Assembly (NCBI RefSeq): GCF_036250695.1
Contig: NZ_CP109427.1
Coordinates: forward strand, 2,108,001 to 2,172,000
Direction of reading: 5' to 3'
From: Streptomyces sp. NBC_01497
GTDB lineage: Bacteria; Actinomycetota; Actinomycetes; Streptomycetales; Streptomycetaceae
DNA length: 64,000 nucleotides
The position numbers and the translations under genes are program-made. Shown here piece by piece: positions 61,404 through 64,000 of the stretch. The notes beneath the pieces were generated by a model. It ran no database searches, was not told the DNA's origin, and saw only the letters and a list, made by a program, of their open reading frames with translations. Position 1 is the stretch's first letter. Every line of letters starts with the position of its first letter.

Positions 61404-64000
61404 CTGCGCAGGCGAGCTTCACGGCGGTCCGACACGACGAGGTTGTCGCTGCGGGCGGCCCTTCTCATCCTGGCGGTCGTGCCCGGCGTCGCCCTCGCCG
61501 CCCTGTGGGCGGTCACCAGCGGCCAGACGTTCCTCGACTACCAACGGCAGGCCGCTCAGGTCGAGTTGACACAGAAGGCCGGGCAGCCCTCCAACATCGT
61601 GTACTACGACCTGCAGGCGGAGCGCGAGCTCAGCGCACAGGCGCTCGCGCGGGGCGGCGGCGACACAGCCGCGCTGCGCGCGCAGCGGACCCGTACCGAC
61701 AAGGCCGTCGCGACCTTCGAGTCGCTCTCCGGGGCCACCATCGCGGCGGCGCCGGCCGACGAGCGCGCGTCCGTCGCGAAGGAGCGCGAGGCCCTGGCCC
61801 AACTGCCCTCCCAGCGGACCCTGGTGGACCAGGGCGTCGCCGAGGACCAGACGTCCGTGTACCGCTACTACACGAACCTGATCACCGTCGACCTGCAGTT
61901 GCTCACCTCGCTCGGCCACGTCGACAACGGCACGGTCACCACCGCGTCGCAGCCCCTCGTGGACATGTTCTGGGCCAAGGAGATGATCTCGCGCTCCGAT
62001 GCCCTGCTGGCCCGCGGCTGGCCCAAGCGCGGCCTGTCGCCCGACAGTGTCCGCCAGCTCCGCGACTCTCTCTCCCAGGAGTCGTTCGAGTACGACGTGA
62101 AGGTGCTGCCCTACCTGCCGGGCGGTGAGCGAGACGACTGGGACGCGCTGATGGAGAGCCCCGCCTGGCAGGACAAGTCGGCGGTCGAGCAGAACGTGCT
62201 CGCCCCCGCCGCCATCGGCTCCGACGGTCTCGTGCCGCTCACGGCGGACGGGCAGTCCTGGCAGCGGTCGATGGACACGCTCACACCGGTGATCGAGCGG
62301 TTGATGGAGCAGCGCACCGCCGGCGTGGTCGCGACCGGCAAGGACACGGTGCGCTCGCTGCTCTGGAAGATGGTGCTCACCTCGGCGATCGGTCTGGCCG
62401 CCGTGGTCGCGGTCGCCGTCACCAGCTGGCGCCTGGCCCGGTCACTGCGCCGCCGCATCGGCTCGCTGCAGGAGCGGGCGGAGGAGCTGGAGCGCGTGCT
62501 GCCGGACGTCGTGGAGCGCCTCGCACAGGGCGAGCTGATCGACGTGGACGCTGAGGCCGGCTCCATCGAAGCGGAAGCGGGAGTCCGGGGCGGCGACGAA
62601 CTGGCCCGCCTCGGAAGGGCGTTGAACCTCGCCAGGGCCAGCGCGCTGGGAGCCGCCGTGCGCCAGGCCGAGCAGCACCGCGGCTTCGAGCGGCTGCTCC
62701 AGCGCATCGCCCGCCGCACCCAGCGGCTGATCGGACAGCAGCTGAAGAAACTGGACGAGCTGGAGCGCCGGTACGACGACCCCGAGGTGCTGGAGGGGCT
62801 GTTCGATCTGGACCACCTCACCGCGCGGCTACGGCGCTACGAGGAGAACCTCGTGATCATGTCGGGCGGTTCGCCGCACCGGCGCTGGCGCAAGCCCGTG
62901 CCGCTGCTGGACGTGCTGCGCTCGGCCCAGGGCGAGGTGCGCGACTACCGCCGGGTGACCCTCGATCCGGAGAGCGGCGCCTGGCTGTCCGAGCGCGGCG
63001 TGGGGCCCGTCGGCCACGTCCTCGCCGAACTGATCGAGAACGCCCTCGCGTTCTCCCGGCCGCCTACCCCCGTCGACGTGCGGGCGGCGCGGGTGGGCCG
63101 GGGCATCGCGATCGAGGTGGAGGACCGCGGGCTCGGCATGGACGAGGCCCAACTGGCCGAGGCCAACGCGCTGATGACGGCTCCGCCGCGGATGGACGTG
63201 CTGGCGAACGGCGAGGACGTCCGCCTCGGCCTGCGGGTGGTCGCGCGCCTCGCGGACCAGTACGGGCTGCGGGTGGAGTTCCGCCCGTCCGCCTTCGGCG
63301 GTACGCGTGTCGTGCTGTTCGTGCCGGAGACCCTGACGGCCGCCGCTCCTCCGCGCGCCGTCGCGGCGGGCGCGCCGCTGCCCGACCACGATCCCTCCGA
63401 CCCGCTGCCGCCGGAGGTCGGCGACCTGCCGCAGCGGATCGCGGGCCGCGCGCTCGCGGGTGCCACGGCGGAGCCCGGGTACGTGCCGTCGACGCCCTAC
63501 GCCGTCGCGCCCCGTGGCCCCGAGGCCGGCGCCGGTCCTGCGGGCCACGGCCGGCACGCCGGGCCGTCCCGGGCCGCGACGACGACCGGCGGCCCCGCCG
63601 AGGGCCCCGGCGCCCGGTTCCGGGACCCGGCCGGCCCTGCGCCGGACCCTGGCTCACAGGAGACCGGCTCCCGCGAGAGTCACGAACGGCCACAGCCCGG
63701 TCACCTCTCCGCGGCCCACCGCGCCCCCGGCCGGCCCGCGCCCACGTCCGCGCCGCCCCGGCCCGCGGGCGCCGTGCCGGGTCCTTTCGGCATGACCCCG
63801 GACGACGCGCCCCTGCCGCGCCGGGTCCGACAGGCCAGCCTGGTGGACGAGTTGCGCGGCGACCCCGCGGCACCGGTCGCCGCACCCCGGCGGCCGAGCT
63901 GGGACGAGAACCCGCTGCTGCGGCCGGTCCCACGGCGTGCCGGCGCGGCCATCGGCGCCTTCCAGCGGCAGTCGCGCGCCGCCCGTGCGCACGACGGCAC
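61404..64000 (+). CDS. Nitrate/nitrite-sensing-domain histidine kinase (CvnA-like), 3' end off window
   Basis: The visible 865 residues begin with a basic N-terminus and a membrane helix (AALLILAVVPGVALAALWAV), then a helical extracytoplasmic sensor (NIT-type, about residues 40-310), a second membrane helix (MVLTSAIGLAAVVAVAVTSW), and a HAMP-like linker. A region with LFDLDHLTARLRRYEENL and the ATPase motifs ELIENALAFS and VEDRGLGMDE follow, then a long Pro/Arg-rich tail. This is the architecture of conservon CvnA sensors. The best-placed start is CTG at 61404, 6 bases after AAGGAG. Alternatives are GTG 61374 (inside a palindrome, no ribosome-binding site) and TTG 61443. No stop is reached. 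Confidence 0.85.
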   Translation, partial: MRRRASRRSDTTRLSLRAALLILAVVPGVALAALWAVTSGQTFLDYQRQAAQVELTQKAGQPSNIVYYDLQAERELSAQALARGGGDTAALRAQRTRTDKAVATFESLSGATIAAAPADERASVAKEREALAQLPSQRTLVDQGVAEDQTSVYRYYTNLITVDLQLLTSLGHVDNGTVTTASQPLVDMFWAKEMISRSDALLARGWPKRGLSPDSVRQLRDSLSQESFEYDVKVLPYLPGGERDDWDALMESPAWQDKSAVEQNVLAPAAIGSDGLVPLTADGQSWQRSMDTLTPVIERLMEQRTAGVVATGKDTVRSLLWKMVLTSAIGLAAVVAVAVTSWRLARSLRRRIGSLQERAEELERVLPDVVERLAQGELIDVDAEAGSIEAEAGVRGGDELARLGRALNLARASALGAAVRQAEQHRGFERLLQRIARRTQRLIGQQLKKLDELERRYDDPEVLEGLFDLDHLTARLRRYEENLVIMSGGSPHRRWRKPVPLLDVLRSAQGEVRDYRRVTLDPESGAWLSERGVGPVGHVLAELIENALAFSRPPTPVDVRAARVGRGIAIEVEDRGLGMDEAQLAEANALMTAPPRMDVLANGEDVRLGLRVVARLADQYGLRVEFRPSAFGGTRVVLFVPETLTAAAPPRAVAAGAPLPDHDPSDPLPPEVGDLPQRIAGRALAGATAEPGYVPSTPYAVAPRGPEAGAGPAGHGRHAGPSRAATTTGGPAEGPGARFRDPAGPAPDPGSQETGSRESHERPQPGHLSAAHRAPGRPAPTSAPPRPAGAVPGPFGMTPDDAPLPRRVRQASLVDELRGDPAAPVAAPRRPSWDENPLLRPVPRRAGAAIGAFQRQSRAARAHDG

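Noticed and set aside
1-64000. tRNA or rRNA genes, insertion sequences, integrase or phage genes
   Set aside because: I looked for T-loop-like motifs, transposase motifs and flanking repeats and found none; a tRNA scan would settle the first point.

Overview
The window is high-GC chromosomal DNA of a Streptomyces or a very close relative. Evidence: third codon positions are almost all G or C, starts are often GTG, many neighbouring genes overlap as ATGA or GTGA, and the gene order matches the conserved Streptomyces core around nusA-infB, ispG-rseP-dxr and a polyamine/GABA block. No tRNA, rRNA, transposase, integrase or CRISPR array was seen.

Layout. 1-6811: the end of a MinD/ParA-like ATPase, a strong terminator, and a five-gene peptide/oligopeptide ABC importer operon. 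6881-9397 (minus): a four-gene cassette resembling a type VII secretion substrate unit (SseB/SAV_915-like protein, small WXG100-size protein, 444-aa WXG-type protein with a hydrophobic C-terminal domain, small membrane protein). 9655-18161 (minus): the translation/ribosome-assembly superoperon rimP-nusA-ylxR-infB-DUF503-rbfA-truB-ribF. 18369-20303 (plus): a lipoprotein, a ferritin-like DUF4439 protein and a kinase-fold protein that has lost its catalytic residues. 20413-27830 (minus): proS, two GNAT acetyltransferases, and the MEP isoprenoid genes ispG and dxr flanking the site-2 protease rseP. 27947-33633 (minus): a nucleotidyltransferase, an EPSP synthase, a large acyl-CoA dehydrogenase and an aldehyde dehydrogenase. 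34122-36163: a divergent TetR/cytochrome P450 pair with a clear operator region. 36380-53180: a PucR regulator, a PAP2 phosphatase, gabT, a membrane ATPase, a GH18 chitinase with a DasR-type operator, a primase-like protein, and a polyamine uptake and oxidation operon (puuC-like dehydrogenase, potD, potA, potB, potC, puuB-like oxidase). 53354-64000: a NADAR protein, a DUF4190 membrane protein, an adenosine-deaminase-family enzyme that may act in the futalosine menaquinone pathway, a glycerophosphodiesterase, a decayed methyltransferase, a NarL-type two-component pair, a secreted serine hydrolase, and the first part of a large nitrate-sensing-domain histidine kinase that runs off the right edge.

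How the genes work together. PotABCD would import putrescine or spermidine, the PuuB-like oxidase and PuuC-like dehydrogenase would convert gamma-glutamyl-polyamine toward gamma-glutamyl-GABA and GABA, and GabT would pass the amino group to 2-oxoglutarate. The glutamyl-polyamine synthetase needed for this route is not in the window. The nusA-infB block supplies transcription antitermination, initiation and ribosome maturation. The IspG/Dxr block feeds isoprenoid, including menaquinone side-chain, synthesis.

The least ordinary items are the WXG-type cassette, the conserved-fold pseudokinase at 19404, the deaminase with an altered metal-site motif at 54982, the decayed methyltransferase at 56689, the probable CTG start with two flanking palindromes near 61290-61404, and several well-formed operators (34804-34872, 44982-44993, 53248-53283).
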